DNA of 64,000 nt from Solirubrobacteraceae bacterium (GTDB lineage Bacteria > Actinomycetota > Thermoleophilia > Solirubrobacterales > Solirubrobacteraceae): positions 1-64,000 of the forward strand of contig JAEMQS010000012.1 of assembly GCA_016463765.1 (NCBI GenBank). The letters are read 5' to 3'. Of the stretch, positions 18,318-27,137 are shown one piece after another. Position 1 is the stretch's first letter. Each line of letters begins with the position of its first letter. The translations under genes and the position numbers were made by a program. The notes under the pieces were generated by a model. The model had not been told where the DNA came from. It made no database searches and saw only the letters and a program-made list of their open reading frames with translations.

Positions 18318-19098
18318 CGCTGGCCCGGATGACCCCGACGATCGCGTCCGGGTCATCCCACATCGGCACATGCCCGCACCCGGGCAGCTCGATCTCCCGC
18401 TCGACCGGGAACGGCAGCGTCCGTGGCGGGCGCACGAGGCGGTCGAGCTCGCACCACGCCAGCGTGATCGGCGCGTCGATCCCCTCGCGCGAGCGCAGCG
18501 GCTCGGCGGCGCGCATCGCCTTGTTGACGGCGACGAACCCGGGGCCGTCGGCGTAGGCGCGCACGATCCGGACGGCGTCGGCGGCCGGCACCTTCGACGG
18601 GTCGCCGACGACGCCCGTGAGCGCGCTCCGTCGCAGTGCCGCTGACCCGTGCAGGGCCGGGCGCACCAGCGGCCGCAGCGCGCGGCTGACGTGGTGGGCG
18701 ACGAACGGCTTGGGCGGCAGCGGGTTGGCCCAGAACCCCGCCGGCGCGATGCCGCAGACCGACAGCGCCCGGCGCCGGCGCGCGAGCTCCAGCCCGACCC
18801 AGCCGCCCAGCGAGTTGCCCGCGACGTGGACCTGGTCGAGGCCGAGGTCGTCGAGCAGCGTCCCGAGCGACGCCGCGAGGACGACCGGGGACGGCGGCGG
18901 GTCCTCCTCCAGGGCGGGGGACCCGCCGAAGCCGGGCAGGTCGACCGCGATGACGTCATGCGACGCCGCGAGCGGCGCGAGCACGGGCGCCCAGATGCCG
19001 CGGTCGCCGCCGAGCCCGTGGATGAGCAGCAGCGGGTCGCCGTCGCCCTCCCGGTGGAAGGCGACGGACGAGGGAGGTGCGAGGGTCTGGGTGCTCAG
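18307..19098 (-). CDS. alpha/beta hydrolase, last gene of lipid-modification operon
   Basis: The roughly 263-residue protein is an alpha/beta hydrolase: PLLLIHGLGGDRGIW (oxyanion HG), VIAVDLPGFGGSPA, nucleophile elbow VAGNSLGGW, and a C-terminal ELPGCGHVPMWDDP with the catalytic His. No ATG, GTG or TTG exists close to the domain start. The best-placed codon is a CTG at 19098 that overlaps the upstream methyltransferase stop as CTGA, the same 4-bp coupling (ATGA, GTGA) seen at the other junctions of this operon. A longer form that starts inside the upstream gene cannot be excluded. The substrate is unknown, perhaps a fatty acyl ester. Confidence 0.78.
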   Translation of the reverse strand: MSTQTLAPPSSVAFHREGDGDPLLLIHGLGGDRGIWAPVLAPLAASHDVIAVDLPGFGGSPALEEDPPPSPVVLAASLGTLLDDLGLDQVHVAGNSLGGWVGLELARRRRALSVCGIAPAGFWANPLPPKPFVAHHVSRALRPLVRPALHGSAALRRSALTGVVGDPSKVPAADAVRIVRAYADGPGFVAVNKAMRAAEPLRSREGIDAPITLAWCELDRLVRPPRTLPFPVEREIELPGCGHVPMWDDPDAIVGVIRASADG

Positions 19099-20363
19099 GC
19101 CGCCAGCTCCAGGTCCCGCGCGAAGCGGCCGCGGCCGGCCGGGGCGATCTCGGTCGCCAGCGGCTCGTCGACGAACCGCGGCTTGGCCAGCAGCAGCTGC
19201 ACGTCGCCGATGCGGCGCTCGGCGAAGCCGCCCTCGCAGTAGGCGAGGTACAGCGTCCACAGCCGGCGGAACCGTTCGTCGTAGCCGAGCTCCTCGAGCT
19301 TCTCGGGCTGCGCGTCGAACCGCTCGCGCCAGTGCTGCAGCGTGCGGACGTAGTGCTCGGTGATGTCCTCGAGCTGCACGGCGCGCATGTCGGTCCGCGC
19401 GGCGACGCAGCGGGCGATGACCTCCTGCGACGGCAGGCAGCCACCCGGGAAGATGAGCTGGTTGATGAAACTCTTCGTCGCCTTCTCGGCCTCGTAGGCC
19501 CGGTCGTCGATGGTGATGGCCTGCAGCAGCATCAGCCCGTCGGGCTTCAGGCGCTGTGAGCACACGTCGAAGAACGTGCCGAAGTCGCGCCAGCCGACCG
19601 CTTCGATCATCTCGATCGAGACGAGCTTGTCGAACTCGCCCTCGAGCTCGCGGTAGTCGCGCAGCAGGACCGTGACGCGGTCCTGCAGCCCGGCCTCCTG
19701 CACCCGCGCGGTCGCGACGGCGTGCTGCTCCTTGCTGATCGTCGTGGTGGTCACCCGGCAGCCGTAGCGCTCGGCCGCGTAGACCGCCATCGCGCCCCAG
19801 CCGGTCCCGATCTCCAGCAGGTGGTCCTCAGGACGGAGCTGGAGCTTGCGGCAGATGCGGTCGAGCTTGGCCAGCGATGCCTCGTGCAGCGACGCCTGCG
19901 GAGTCTCGAACACCGCGGCGCTGTACATGAGCGTCTCGTCGAGGAACAGCTCGTACAGGTCGTTGCCGAGGTCGTAGTGCGCGGAGATCTGCTCGCGCGA
20001 GCGGTTGATCGTGTTGCGGCGCAGCGCGCCGGTCGCCCACTGGATCGGGCCGAGCGCCCAGCGCAGGCGCAGCCGCAGGCGGTCGAACCGCGGCATGTTG
20101 CGCGCGCCGAGCTTCACGAGCGCGACGGGGTCGGGCGACGTCCACGCGCCGTCGGTGAAGGACAGCGCCAGGCCGAGGCTGCCGCGCAGCAGCGCGCGGT
20201 AGACGGCGGGCGGGTCGACGAGCTCCATGCGCGCATGCAGGCCGTCGGCCGCGGGCTCGCCGTAGGTCGTCTCGCGCCCACCCTCGACGAGGGTGATCTG
20301 CCCGTGCTTCGTGCGTTCCAGCAGTCGGTGGGCAAGGGCTCGCTGCAGTCGGGCGCGCTTCAT
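19095..20363 (-). CDS. cyclopropane-fatty-acyl-phospholipid synthase-family methyltransferase
   Basis: The 422-residue protein matches CFA synthases and related mycolic-acid-type methyltransferases. It has ISAHYDLGNDLYELFLDETLMYSAAVFE, the SAM motif LLEIGTGWGAMAVYAAERYGCRVTTTTISKEQ, then SIEMIEAVGWRDF, FINQLIFPGGCLPS and LYLAYCEGGFAERRIG near the end. The N-terminal 120 residues are the usual lipid-binding extension. Such enzymes methylate double bonds of membrane phospholipid acyl chains. The start (ATG at 20363) overlaps the DUF1365 stop by 4 bp. Whether the product is a cyclopropane, a methyl-branched or a furan precursor chain is not visible from sequence. Confidence 0.88.
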   Translation of the reverse strand: MKRARLQRALAHRLLERTKHGQITLVEGGRETTYGEPAADGLHARMELVDPPAVYRALLRGSLGLALSFTDGAWTSPDPVALVKLGARNMPRFDRLRLRLRWALGPIQWATGALRRNTINRSREQISAHYDLGNDLYELFLDETLMYSAAVFETPQASLHEASLAKLDRICRKLQLRPEDHLLEIGTGWGAMAVYAAERYGCRVTTTTISKEQHAVATARVQEAGLQDRVTVLLRDYRELEGEFDKLVSIEMIEAVGWRDFGTFFDVCSQRLKPDGLMLLQAITIDDRAYEAEKATKSFINQLIFPGGCLPSQEVIARCVAARTDMRAVQLEDITEHYVRTLQHWRERFDAQPEKLEELGYDERFRRLWTLYLAYCEGGFAERRIGDVQLLLAKPRFVDEPLATEIAPAGRGRFARDLELAA

Positions 20364-21085
20364 CGTGCTCCTGTCGCGGGGTGGGGGAAGTAGGGGGCGC
20401 CCTTGAGCTTCAGGCGCAGCGCCTGCGCGTAGATGCGCACGAGCGTGGTGACGGTGGAGGCCGGGTAGCGGGTGAGCACCCGCGTCAGGCCGGGGCGGTC
20501 CAGCGGCCGGCGCTGGAGCGCGAGGGTGGCGTCGAACGCGCGGCGGCCGGTCGACGTCCCGTCGGAGCTGATCTCGACGTGCAGTCGCTCGCCGGGCTCG
20601 CTCAGCCGCCACGTGTACTCGTGCTCCATGTCCATGAACGGCGAGACGTGGAAGACCTTGTCGGCCTGTCCGCCGTCGGGGTCGAGCACGTAGCTGTGGC
20701 GCTCGCCCCACGGGGTGTTGGTGACCTCTGCGAGCACGACGTCGGCCGGGTCGCCGCAGTAGTAGAAGCGCACCGGGTTGAACGCGTGGCCGAACGTGCG
20801 CGGCGTGTGGAGCATCCGCACCGGCCCGTCGGGGCGGGTGCCCGTCTGGCGCTCGACCTCGTCGCGGACGGCGTCGGCCAGCGGCACGGCCGGGTCGCCG
20901 AGATGGTCCTCACGGCGGAACCGGCCGGGGGCGGGGCGCGACGTCGACCACAGCGGGTGGGCGTCGAGCAGGGCGAGCTCGTCGAGGTCCATCAGCAGCA
21001 TGCAGATGGGGTACGAGAACGCGTGGTCGATGGGTTCGCGCCGGTGGTGGGCGACGCGCCCCTCGTAGATGGCGCTGGCGGTCAC
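20360..21085 (-). CDS. DUF1365 family protein
   Basis: The 241-residue protein belongs to DUF1365: it starts SAIYEGRVAHHRREPIDHAFSYP and continues with HTPRTFGHAFNPVRFYYC, EVTNTPWGERHSYVL and FHVSPFMDMEHEYTWRL. No biochemical role is established for the family, but it is regularly found between an FAD-dependent amine-oxidase-like protein and a CFA-type methyltransferase, as here. The GTG start overlaps the upstream stop as GTGA and its own stop overlaps the next start as ATGA. A role in modifying unsaturated or cyclopropane fatty acids is inferred from this conserved partnership. Confidence 0.87.
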   Translation of the reverse strand: MTASAIYEGRVAHHRREPIDHAFSYPICMLLMDLDELALLDAHPLWSTSRPAPGRFRREDHLGDPAVPLADAVRDEVERQTGTRPDGPVRMLHTPRTFGHAFNPVRFYYCGDPADVVLAEVTNTPWGERHSYVLDPDGGQADKVFHVSPFMDMEHEYTWRLSEPGERLHVEISSDGTSTGRRAFDATLALQRRPLDRPGLTRVLTRYPASTVTTLVRIYAQALRLKLKGAPYFPHPATGAR

Positions 21086-22353
21086 GCGGCCACCTGCGCG
21101 GGCGACGCGACGTTGCGCAGCGCGGTCAGCGCGCTCCACACGCCGTCCTCGTGGAAGCCCCAGCGCCAGTAGGCGCCGCAGTAGTGCGTCCGGCGCACGC
21201 CGCTGATCTCGCCGTGACGGCCCTGCGCGCGGCGGCCGGCATCGTCGAAGACGGGGTGCGCGTAGTCGATGGTGCGGATGATCTTCGCCTCGTCGATGCG
21301 CTCGGTGAGGTTCAGCGTGACGCAGTAGTCCACGGGCGTGCGCAGGCTCTGGAGATGGTTCATCCAGTACGTGACCGTCGTGCGGTCCTTCGGCTCGGCG
21401 AGCAGGTGGTAGTTCCACGCCTGCCGTGCGGCGGGCCGCTTGGGCAGCAGCGACGCGTCGGTGTGCAGCACCGCCTCGTTGCGCTGGTAGGGGATGGCGC
21501 CGAGGATCTCGCGCTCGGCGTCTGACGGGTCGGTGAGCATCGCGAGCGCCTGGTCGGAGTGGCAGGCGAGGATGACCTCGTCGAAGCGCTCGCCGTCGAT
21601 GAGGACGTGGTCCTCGTGGCGGGAGACCGCGCGGACCGGCGCGTTCAGGCGGACACGCTCGGCGCCCAGCCGCGCCACGATTGCCTCGACGTAGGTCTTC
21701 GATCCGCCCTGCACCGTCATCCACTGGGGCCGGTCGCGGAACGACAGCATCCCGTGGTTGCGGAAGAACTCGCCGAGGAAGCGCACGGGGAACGTCCACA
21801 TCTGGGCGGGGTCGGCCGACCAGACCGCGCTGGCCTGCGGGACGATCAGGCGGTCGATGAACCAGTCGCTGTAGTCGCCCTCGTCGAGGAAGGTGCGCAG
21901 CGACGGGCCGGCGTCGTCGGTGGCGAGCAGGGCCTTCATGTCGCGGTTGAAGCGGACGAGGTCGCTGATCATCCGCAGGAACTGCGGGCGCACCGCGTTG
22001 CGGCCCTGGCAGAAGACGCCGCGCGGCGTGCCCGCGTACTCGAAGTCCTCGAAGTCCGCGCTGACCGAGAAGCCCATGTGCGTGTCCTGCACGCCGACGC
22101 CGAGCTCGTCGAGCAGGGCGTTGAAGTTCGGGTACGTGCGGTCGTTCAGCACGATGAAGCCCGTGTCGATCCGGAGGGGGCCCGTGGGGTCCTCGACGTC
22201 GATGGTGTTGGTGTGGCCGCCGGCGTACGCCCCGGCCTCGAAGACGGTCACGTCGTGCGCGGGATGCAGATGGTGTGCGGCGGTGAGGCCGGAGACTCCG
22301 GCCCCGACGATGGCGATCTTCACGAAGGGGGTCCTCACAGTTGGCGCGTTCAC
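21082..22353 (-). CDS. FAD-dependent amine-oxidase-family oxidoreductase
   Basis: The 423-residue protein has the dinucleotide-binding signature VKIAIVGAGVSGLTAAHHL near the N-terminus, FEAGAYAGGHTNTI, GFIVLNDRTYPNF and a C-terminal FAD-binding segment (RRTHYCGAYWRWGFHEDG). This is the type found beside DUF1365 and CFA-like genes. It probably oxidises or desaturates a lipid chain in the same pathway as its neighbours. The ATG at 22353 gives ten residues before the GTG at 22323; either start is possible. It heads the four-gene leftward operon (22353-18307) and is divergent from the phosphatase gene, with a 62-bp gap. Confidence 0.87.
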   Translation of the reverse strand: MNAPTVRTPFVKIAIVGAGVSGLTAAHHLHPAHDVTVFEAGAYAGGHTNTIDVEDPTGPLRIDTGFIVLNDRTYPNFNALLDELGVGVQDTHMGFSVSADFEDFEYAGTPRGVFCQGRNAVRPQFLRMISDLVRFNRDMKALLATDDAGPSLRTFLDEGDYSDWFIDRLIVPQASAVWSADPAQMWTFPVRFLGEFFRNHGMLSFRDRPQWMTVQGGSKTYVEAIVARLGAERVRLNAPVRAVSRHEDHVLIDGERFDEVILACHSDQALAMLTDPSDAEREILGAIPYQRNEAVLHTDASLLPKRPAARQAWNYHLLAEPKDRTTVTYWMNHLQSLRTPVDYCVTLNLTERIDEAKIIRTIDYAHPVFDDAGRRAQGRHGEISGVRRTHYCGAYWRWGFHEDGVWSALTALRNVASPAQVAA

Positions 22354-22401
22354 AGAGGGATTCGTACGAGCCCCCGTCGCCGGTTCACGGGGGAGCCGAT
22401 C

Positions 22402-22407
22402 TACAGT
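22402..22407 (+). promoter_or_regulatory. putative -10 box of the 22416 phosphatase gene
   Basis: TACAGT lies 8 nt upstream of the ATG at 22416 and no Shine-Dalgarno lies between them. This is the same leaderless-type layout as at 13-18 and 10686-10691. Confidence 0.3.
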
Positions 22408-22415
22408 CGGTGGTC

Positions 22416-22886
22416 ATGCGCATCCTCTTCGTTTGCCTGGGCAACATCTGCCGGTCCCCGACGGCCGAGGGCGTGATGCGTCATCTCGTCGAGGAGGCGG
22501 GGGTCGCTGACGACTTCGTGTTCGACAGCGCCGGCACCGGCGGCTGGCACACCGGCGACCCGCCGGACCCTCGTTCGCGCGAGGCCGCGCGGCGCCGGGG
22601 CATCGTGGTGGCGGGCGCGGCGCGGCAGGTCACCCACGGCGACTTCTACGAGTTCGACCTCATCCTGGCGATGGATCGCGCGAACCTCCGGGACCTGCGG
22701 GCCGCTGCGCCGCCGGACGCCACCGCGGAGATCAAGCTGCTGCGCGAGTACGACCCGAACAGCGTCGGCGGCGGCGACTACGACGTGCCGGACCCGTACT
22801 ACGGCGGGCCGGACGGTTTCGACGACGTGCTCGAGCTCGTCGACGCGGCGTGCCGGGGTGTGCTGGCCGACGTGTCGCCGGCGTAG
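22416..22886 (+). CDS. low-molecular-weight protein tyrosine phosphatase
   Basis: The 156-residue protein begins with the active-site P-loop CLGNICRS (Cys7, Arg13; C-x5-R-S) and has the general-acid loop DVPDPYYGG near the C-terminus, so both catalytic elements are intact. FDSAGTGGWHTGDPPDPR is also typical. In bacteria such enzymes dephosphorylate protein tyrosines and often regulate capsule or EPS export kinases (Wzb type), or arsenate-like substrates. No BY-kinase gene is in this window. The length is normal. A hairpin (22885-22915) follows the stop. Confidence 0.92.
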   Translation: MRILFVCLGNICRSPTAEGVMRHLVEEAGVADDFVFDSAGTGGWHTGDPPDPRSREAARRRGIVVAGAARQVTHGDFYEFDLILAMDRANLRDLRAAAPPDATAEIKLLREYDPNSVGGGDYDVPDPYYGGPDGFDDVLELVDAACRGVLADVSPA

Positions 22887-22915
22887 GTGAGACAGCCGGA
22901 CGCGTAGCCTCACCT
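22885..22915 (+). terminator. possible terminator hairpin
   Basis: AGGTGAG (22885-22891) and CTCACCT (22909-22915) form a 7-bp stem around a 17-nt loop, at the stop of the phosphatase gene and before the subtilase promoter. There is no T-run. Confidence 0.35.
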
Positions 22916-22930
22916 CGCGCCGGTTCTATC

Positions 22931-22946
22931 TGTACGCGGGCGTACA
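22931..22946. promoter_or_regulatory. inverted repeat over the -35 region of the subtilase gene
   Basis: TGTACGC-GG-GCGTACA is a perfect 7-bp-arm inverted repeat. A TACGGT -10-like hexamer follows at 22954-22959, only 6 nt before the ATG at 22966. The repeat therefore covers the -35 region and is a good candidate operator. The regulator is unknown. Confidence 0.4.
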
Positions 22947-22965
22947 TCTGAGGTACGGTCGCGCG

Positions 22966-25900
22966 ATGAGGGTCTTCTCCCGCGCGCTCCTGGCCGCGCT
23001 GCTGCTCTGCCTCCTGCCCGCGGCGGCGTCCGCGGCGTGGAATGGCGAGCGCGCGCCTGACGATCCGAGGTACGACCTCTCCGAGGAGCAGCCGGACACC
23101 ACGACGTTCACCGACGAGCAGTGGTGGCTCTACTCGTTCATCCCGAAGACGGCGCCGTTCGCGCGGGACCCCGAGGGCGCATCGGGCATCTCCGCCGACA
23201 AGGCGTGGAAGGCCTATGGCGCCGGGCGGCCCGAGGTGCGGATCGCCTACCTGGAAGGCGGGGTGAACTGGCGCTCGGAGGAGGCGCAGAAGGAGCTGGC
23301 GCCGCGTGCCTATCTGAACGTCGGCGAGCTGCCGAAGCCCCAGGGCGCCGCGACCCACGACGCCAACGGCGACGGGCAGGTCAACGTCGCCGACTACGCG
23401 GATGACGCCCGCATCGCCCAGCCGTACCTGCACGGCACGCTGACGCCCGAGGACCTCATCGTCGCGTTCTCCGACGGCAAGGACGACGACGGCAACGGCT
23501 ACACCGACGACATCTCCGGCTGGAACTTCAACCGGGACACCAACGACCCGCAGACCGAGTCGAGCACGTACAACCACGCGAACAACCAGATGATCCAACT
23601 CGTCGGCGAGGCCGACAACGGCTACGACGGCGTGGGCGTCTGCCCGAAGTGCACGATCATCCCGGTGAAGACCTCCGACGAGGCGCTGGTCCGCGACGAC
23701 CGGCTCGCCCGGGCGATCTACTTCGCCGTCGACGCGGGCGCCACGGTCATCACGACGGAGGTCGCCGAGCTGGGCTACTCCGAGCTCGTCCGCGCGGCGC
23801 TGCAGTACGCGTGGGACCACGGCGTCGTCGTGGTCATGGCGACGAACGACTTCAACTCCGCCGACCACCAGGCGGGGGCGTTCTGGCCGCGCGTGTGGCC
23901 GGGCAACGGCGTGGTCCCCGACTGGATCGGCCAGTTCACGAACCGGTCGCTGAACCTGCTGACGCGCAGCTTCCGCAACCGGTCGAACTACACGAGCTTC
24001 GGCACGCATTCGCTGTTCAGCGCGCCGGGCGGCGGCGGGACGACCTCGGAGGTCACACCGGTCCATGCGGGCGTGGCGGGCCTCGTGGCCGCCGCGGGCC
24101 TCGACGCCGTCGAGGACGGCACGCTCGGCGCGCCGCTCGACGCGGGGGAGATCAAGGAGATCGTCCGCGCGACCGCGTCGAACATCGACCAGCAGCAGGC
24201 GATCAACTACGCCGGCAAGAAGGGCGCGACGTTCAACCTGCAGTACGGCTACGGGCGTCCGAACGTGTTCAAGGCGATGGAGGCCGTGCACGCGGGCAAG
24301 ATCCCGCCGGTGCCCGACATCCTCGGCCCCGACTGGTACCAGCGCTTCGACCCGACCCGCGACGACGTCGTCCCGATCCAGGCCGACATCGCGATGCGGC
24401 GGGCTGCGCGGATCGACTGGGAGGTCCAGTACGCCGTCGGGCCCGAGCCGACGGAGGCGGAGTTCGCCGTGCTCGCCCGCGGGTCGGCGACCGACCGGGT
24501 GCGCGGCACGCTGGCCGAGCTCGACCTCGATCGCATCCCGGAGGCCGTCTGGAAGCGGGCGCTCACCACCTCCGGCGGCGATCTGCGGACGACCGAGCAG
24601 TACACCGTCACCCTGCGCGTCCGCGCGACCGACGAGGACGGCAACCTCGGCGAGGACCGCCGCGCGATCGCCGTGCACCACGACCCCGACCTGCGCGAGG
24701 GCTACCCCAAGCGCGTCGGGCTGGGCAGCGACGGGCAGCCGACGTTCGCCGACCTCGACGGGGACGGCAAGCAGGAGCTCGTCAGCGGCGATGCGAACGG
24801 GCTCATCCACGCGCGCAGCGCCGACGGGACCGAGCTGCCCGGTTTCCCCGCGCGGACGCTGCCGATGGACCTCGGCCTGGGCGACACGCCCGCGGGCAAA
24901 GCCGGCGGCATCCCGGATTCCCGTCACCCCGTGATCGCGCCGCCGGCCATCGGCGACCTCGAGGGCGACGGCGACCTCGAGATCGTCTTCAGCTCCATGG
25001 CTGGCTGGGTCTACGTCTTCGAGCACGACGGCGCGCTGCGCGACGGCTGGCCGCGACCCGTGGGCCTCCAGTCCGCCGGGCAGTCGGTGCCGCCGCCGGA
25101 CCGGCCGTTCGGCCGCGACCCGAGCCACGGCGCGTTCGGCTCGCCGACGCTCGTCGACCTGCCGGGCGGGTCGCAGCTCGACATCCTCCAGGCCGCGTGG
25201 GACGGGAAGATCTACGGCTTCGACGCGGCCGGGGCGAACGTCCCCGGCTGGCCGGTCGACGCGAAGATCCCGGCGGCCGCCGAGGCCCAGCCGCCGCTGC
25301 AGCACATCACCGACCGCAAGCTCGTCGCGTCGCCGACCATCGCGCAGCTCGACGGCAAGGGCCCGCCGGAGATCGTCATCAAGTCGCAGGAGTTCGGCCT
25401 GGGCGACCGCAGCGCGCTGGGCTTCGGCTCGCGGTTCTACGTCATGGCGTTCTGGGCGGACGGCAACGCGCACCCCGGTGGCGCGCTGGTCCCCGGCTGG
25501 CCGGCGACGATCACTGGCACGATCGCGTACTACGGCTCGGCGCAGGACTGGATCACCGAGGGCGGCGACAACGCGACGGCGATCGACACCGACCGCGACG
25601 GCCGTGACGAGATCATCCAGCCGACGGTCTTCAACCAGCCGACGAAGATCCGCACCGATGCCACCGGCCGCCCGGTTCCCGGGACCGGCACGGGCACCGC
25701 GGCGCGGGAGATGGGCGGGCTGCTGAACGCCAGCGCGGCGCGGATACTGATGCTGCCCGGTGTGCGGTCGTCGAGCCCGCTGCGTGGGTTGACGTCGATC
25801 GGCTTCACCGTGTCCGGGTCGGCCTACCGCCACAAGGGCCGGGACCGGTACGTCAGCGGCGGCACCGAACTCTTGTCACTGGGCTCGCTGCTGCTGCCCG

Positions 25901-26304
25901 GCCAGCGGATTTCCATGGACAACCAGATGCGGATGATGAGCGCCGTGACGCTGCAGACCTATCCCGAGTTCCCGCGCCGGATGATGGGGCTGCCGTTCAT
26001 CACCGCGCCGGCGGTGGCGGACGTGACCGGTGACGGCGAGCCCGACGTGCTCGGCGCGACCGACACGTCGAACATCGGCGCGTGGCAGCCCAGCGGACAG
26101 GAGGCGCCGGGCTGGCCGAAGTTCACGTCGGGCTGGACGCTGCTGACACCGGCGGTGGGCGACCTGGACGGGGACGGCAAGGTCGAGGTCGCGGCGACGA
26201 CCCGCGAGGGCGAGCTGTTCGTCTGGAACACCCCGGGGCGCGTCGGGGATGTCAAGGTGCCGACATGGCACAACGACATCCGGCGGACGGGCCGCGTGCC
26301 GTAG
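22966..26304 (+). CDS. secreted subtilase-like (S8) protein with FG-GAP/VCBS propeller
   Basis: The 1112-residue protein has a signal peptide (1-23), an S8 peptidase-like domain (about 75-430) and a C-terminal propeller built from repeats such as FADLDGDGKQELV, IGDLEGDGDLEIV, VADVTGDGEPDVL and VGDLDGDGKVEVA. The subtilase blocks are displaced from consensus. VRIAYLEGGVNW has Glu97 where the catalytic Asp should be. NHANNQ gives His204 without the HGT motif. The oxyanion Asn is in VVVMATNDF (N294), and GTTSEVTPVHAGVAGL gives Ser361. Calcium-type loops occur at 132-143 (DANGDGQVNVAD) and at DDDGNGYTDD. It is either an unusual active protease or a binding pseudoprotease. Confidence 0.8.
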   Translation: MRVFSRALLAALLLCLLPAAASAAWNGERAPDDPRYDLSEEQPDTTTFTDEQWWLYSFIPKTAPFARDPEGASGISADKAWKAYGAGRPEVRIAYLEGGVNWRSEEAQKELAPRAYLNVGELPKPQGAATHDANGDGQVNVADYADDARIAQPYLHGTLTPEDLIVAFSDGKDDDGNGYTDDISGWNFNRDTNDPQTESSTYNHANNQMIQLVGEADNGYDGVGVCPKCTIIPVKTSDEALVRDDRLARAIYFAVDAGATVITTEVAELGYSELVRAALQYAWDHGVVVVMATNDFNSADHQAGAFWPRVWPGNGVVPDWIGQFTNRSLNLLTRSFRNRSNYTSFGTHSLFSAPGGGGTTSEVTPVHAGVAGLVAAAGLDAVEDGTLGAPLDAGEIKEIVRATASNIDQQQAINYAGKKGATFNLQYGYGRPNVFKAMEAVHAGKIPPVPDILGPDWYQRFDPTRDDVVPIQADIAMRRAARIDWEVQYAVGPEPTEAEFAVLARGSATDRVRGTLAELDLDRIPEAVWKRALTTSGGDLRTTEQYTVTLRVRATDEDGNLGEDRRAIAVHHDPDLREGYPKRVGLGSDGQPTFADLDGDGKQELVSGDANGLIHARSADGTELPGFPARTLPMDLGLGDTPAGKAGGIPDSRHPVIAPPAIGDLEGDGDLEIVFSSMAGWVYVFEHDGALRDGWPRPVGLQSAGQSVPPPDRPFGRDPSHGAFGSPTLVDLPGGSQLDILQAAWDGKIYGFDAAGANVPGWPVDAKIPAAAEAQPPLQHITDRKLVASPTIAQLDGKGPPEIVIKSQEFGLGDRSALGFGSRFYVMAFWADGNAHPGGALVPGWPATITGTIAYYGSAQDWITEGGDNATAIDTDRDGRDEIIQPTVFNQPTKIRTDATGRPVPGTGTGTAAREMGGLLNASAARILMLPGVRSSSPLRGLTSIGFTVSGSAYRHKGRDRYVSGGTELLSLGSLLLPGQRISMDNQMRMMSAVTLQTYPEFPRRMMGLPFITAPAVADVTGDGEPDVLGATDTSNIGAWQPSGQEAPGWPKFTSGWTLLTPAVGDLDGDGKVEVAATTREGELFVWNTPGRVGDVKVPTWHNDIRRTGRVP

Positions 26305-27137
26305 CGCTGGCGGCCGCGGCGGGCAGCGCGGTCCTTGAGCTGCGTCCCGTCGCGGGCGGTGACCTCAACGACGCGTACGCGGCGGATCTCGCCGACGGCC
26401 GCCGTCTGTTCGTCAAGACCCGCGAGGGCGCGCCGCCGTCGGAGTACGCCACCGAGGCGGCGGGGCTGCGCTGGCTGGCCGAGCCGGGCGCGCTGCGGGT
26501 GCCCGAGGTCGTGGCGGTGGGGGAGACGTTCCTGGCGCTCGCGTGGGTCGAGCCGGGCGGGGCGCATGACGCGGAGGAGCTGGGGCGCGGGCTCGCGCTG
26601 GTGCATGGCGCCGGCGCACCGGGGTTCGGCGGTCCGCAGCCCATGCGGCTGGGCCCGGTCGTGCTGCCCGACGAGCCTCTGTCGTCGTGGCCGGCGTTCT
26701 ACGCGGAGCGCCGTCTGATGCCGCTGGTGGGAGCGGCGCGTGATGGCGGGGCGCTGGACGTGGCGGGCGCTGCGGCCGTGGAAGCGGTGTGCGCGCGGAT
26801 GAACGACCTCGCGGGACCACCGGAGACACCCGCGCGGCTGCACGGCGACCTGTGGGCGGGCAACGTCCTGGCCGACACCGACGGGCATCCGTGGCTCATC
26901 GACCCGGCCGCGTACGGCGGGCACCGGGAGGTCGACCTGGCGATGCTGACGCTGTTCGGGGGCGGGCTCGGCGCACGCGGTCTGGCCGCCTACGAGGAGG
27001 TCGCGCCGCTGGCCGACGGCTGGCGCGACCGGGTCGAGCTGTGGCAGCTGTTCCCGCTCCTGGTCCACGCGGTGCTGTTCGGCGGCGGGTACGGGGCGAG
27101 CGCGGCCCGGATCGCGCGTCGGTACGCGGGGGTGTAG
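26265..27137 (+). CDS. fructosamine kinase family protein
   Basis: The 290-residue protein has the aminoglycoside-phosphotransferase-like kinase fold of ketosamine-3-kinases: LRPVAGGDLNDAYAADLADGRRLFVKT (nucleotide-binding strands with Lys), then the catalytic loop RLHGDLWAGNVLAD and the metal-binding DPAAYGGHREVDLAM. Such enzymes phosphorylate sugar residues on glycated proteins so that the adduct falls off. The ATG at 26265 lies inside the end of the upstream gene (40-bp overlap), which suggests translational coupling; it gives the expected N-terminal length. A strong symmetric hairpin follows the stop. Confidence 0.87.
   Translation: MAQRHPADGPRAVALAAAAGSAVLELRPVAGGDLNDAYAADLADGRRLFVKTREGAPPSEYATEAAGLRWLAEPGALRVPEVVAVGETFLALAWVEPGGAHDAEELGRGLALVHGAGAPGFGGPQPMRLGPVVLPDEPLSSWPAFYAERRLMPLVGAARDGGALDVAGAAAVEAVCARMNDLAGPPETPARLHGDLWAGNVLADTDGHPWLIDPAAYGGHREVDLAMLTLFGGGLGARGLAAYEEVAPLADGWRDRVELWQLFPLLVHAVLFGGGYGASAARIARRYAGV

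Noticed and set aside
22732-25833. 1033-residue open frame antisense to the subtilase-like gene
   Set aside because: Composition is that of an antisense shadow (Arg/Val/Asp/Gly-rich, no motif), while the plus strand encodes a protein with clear domains.
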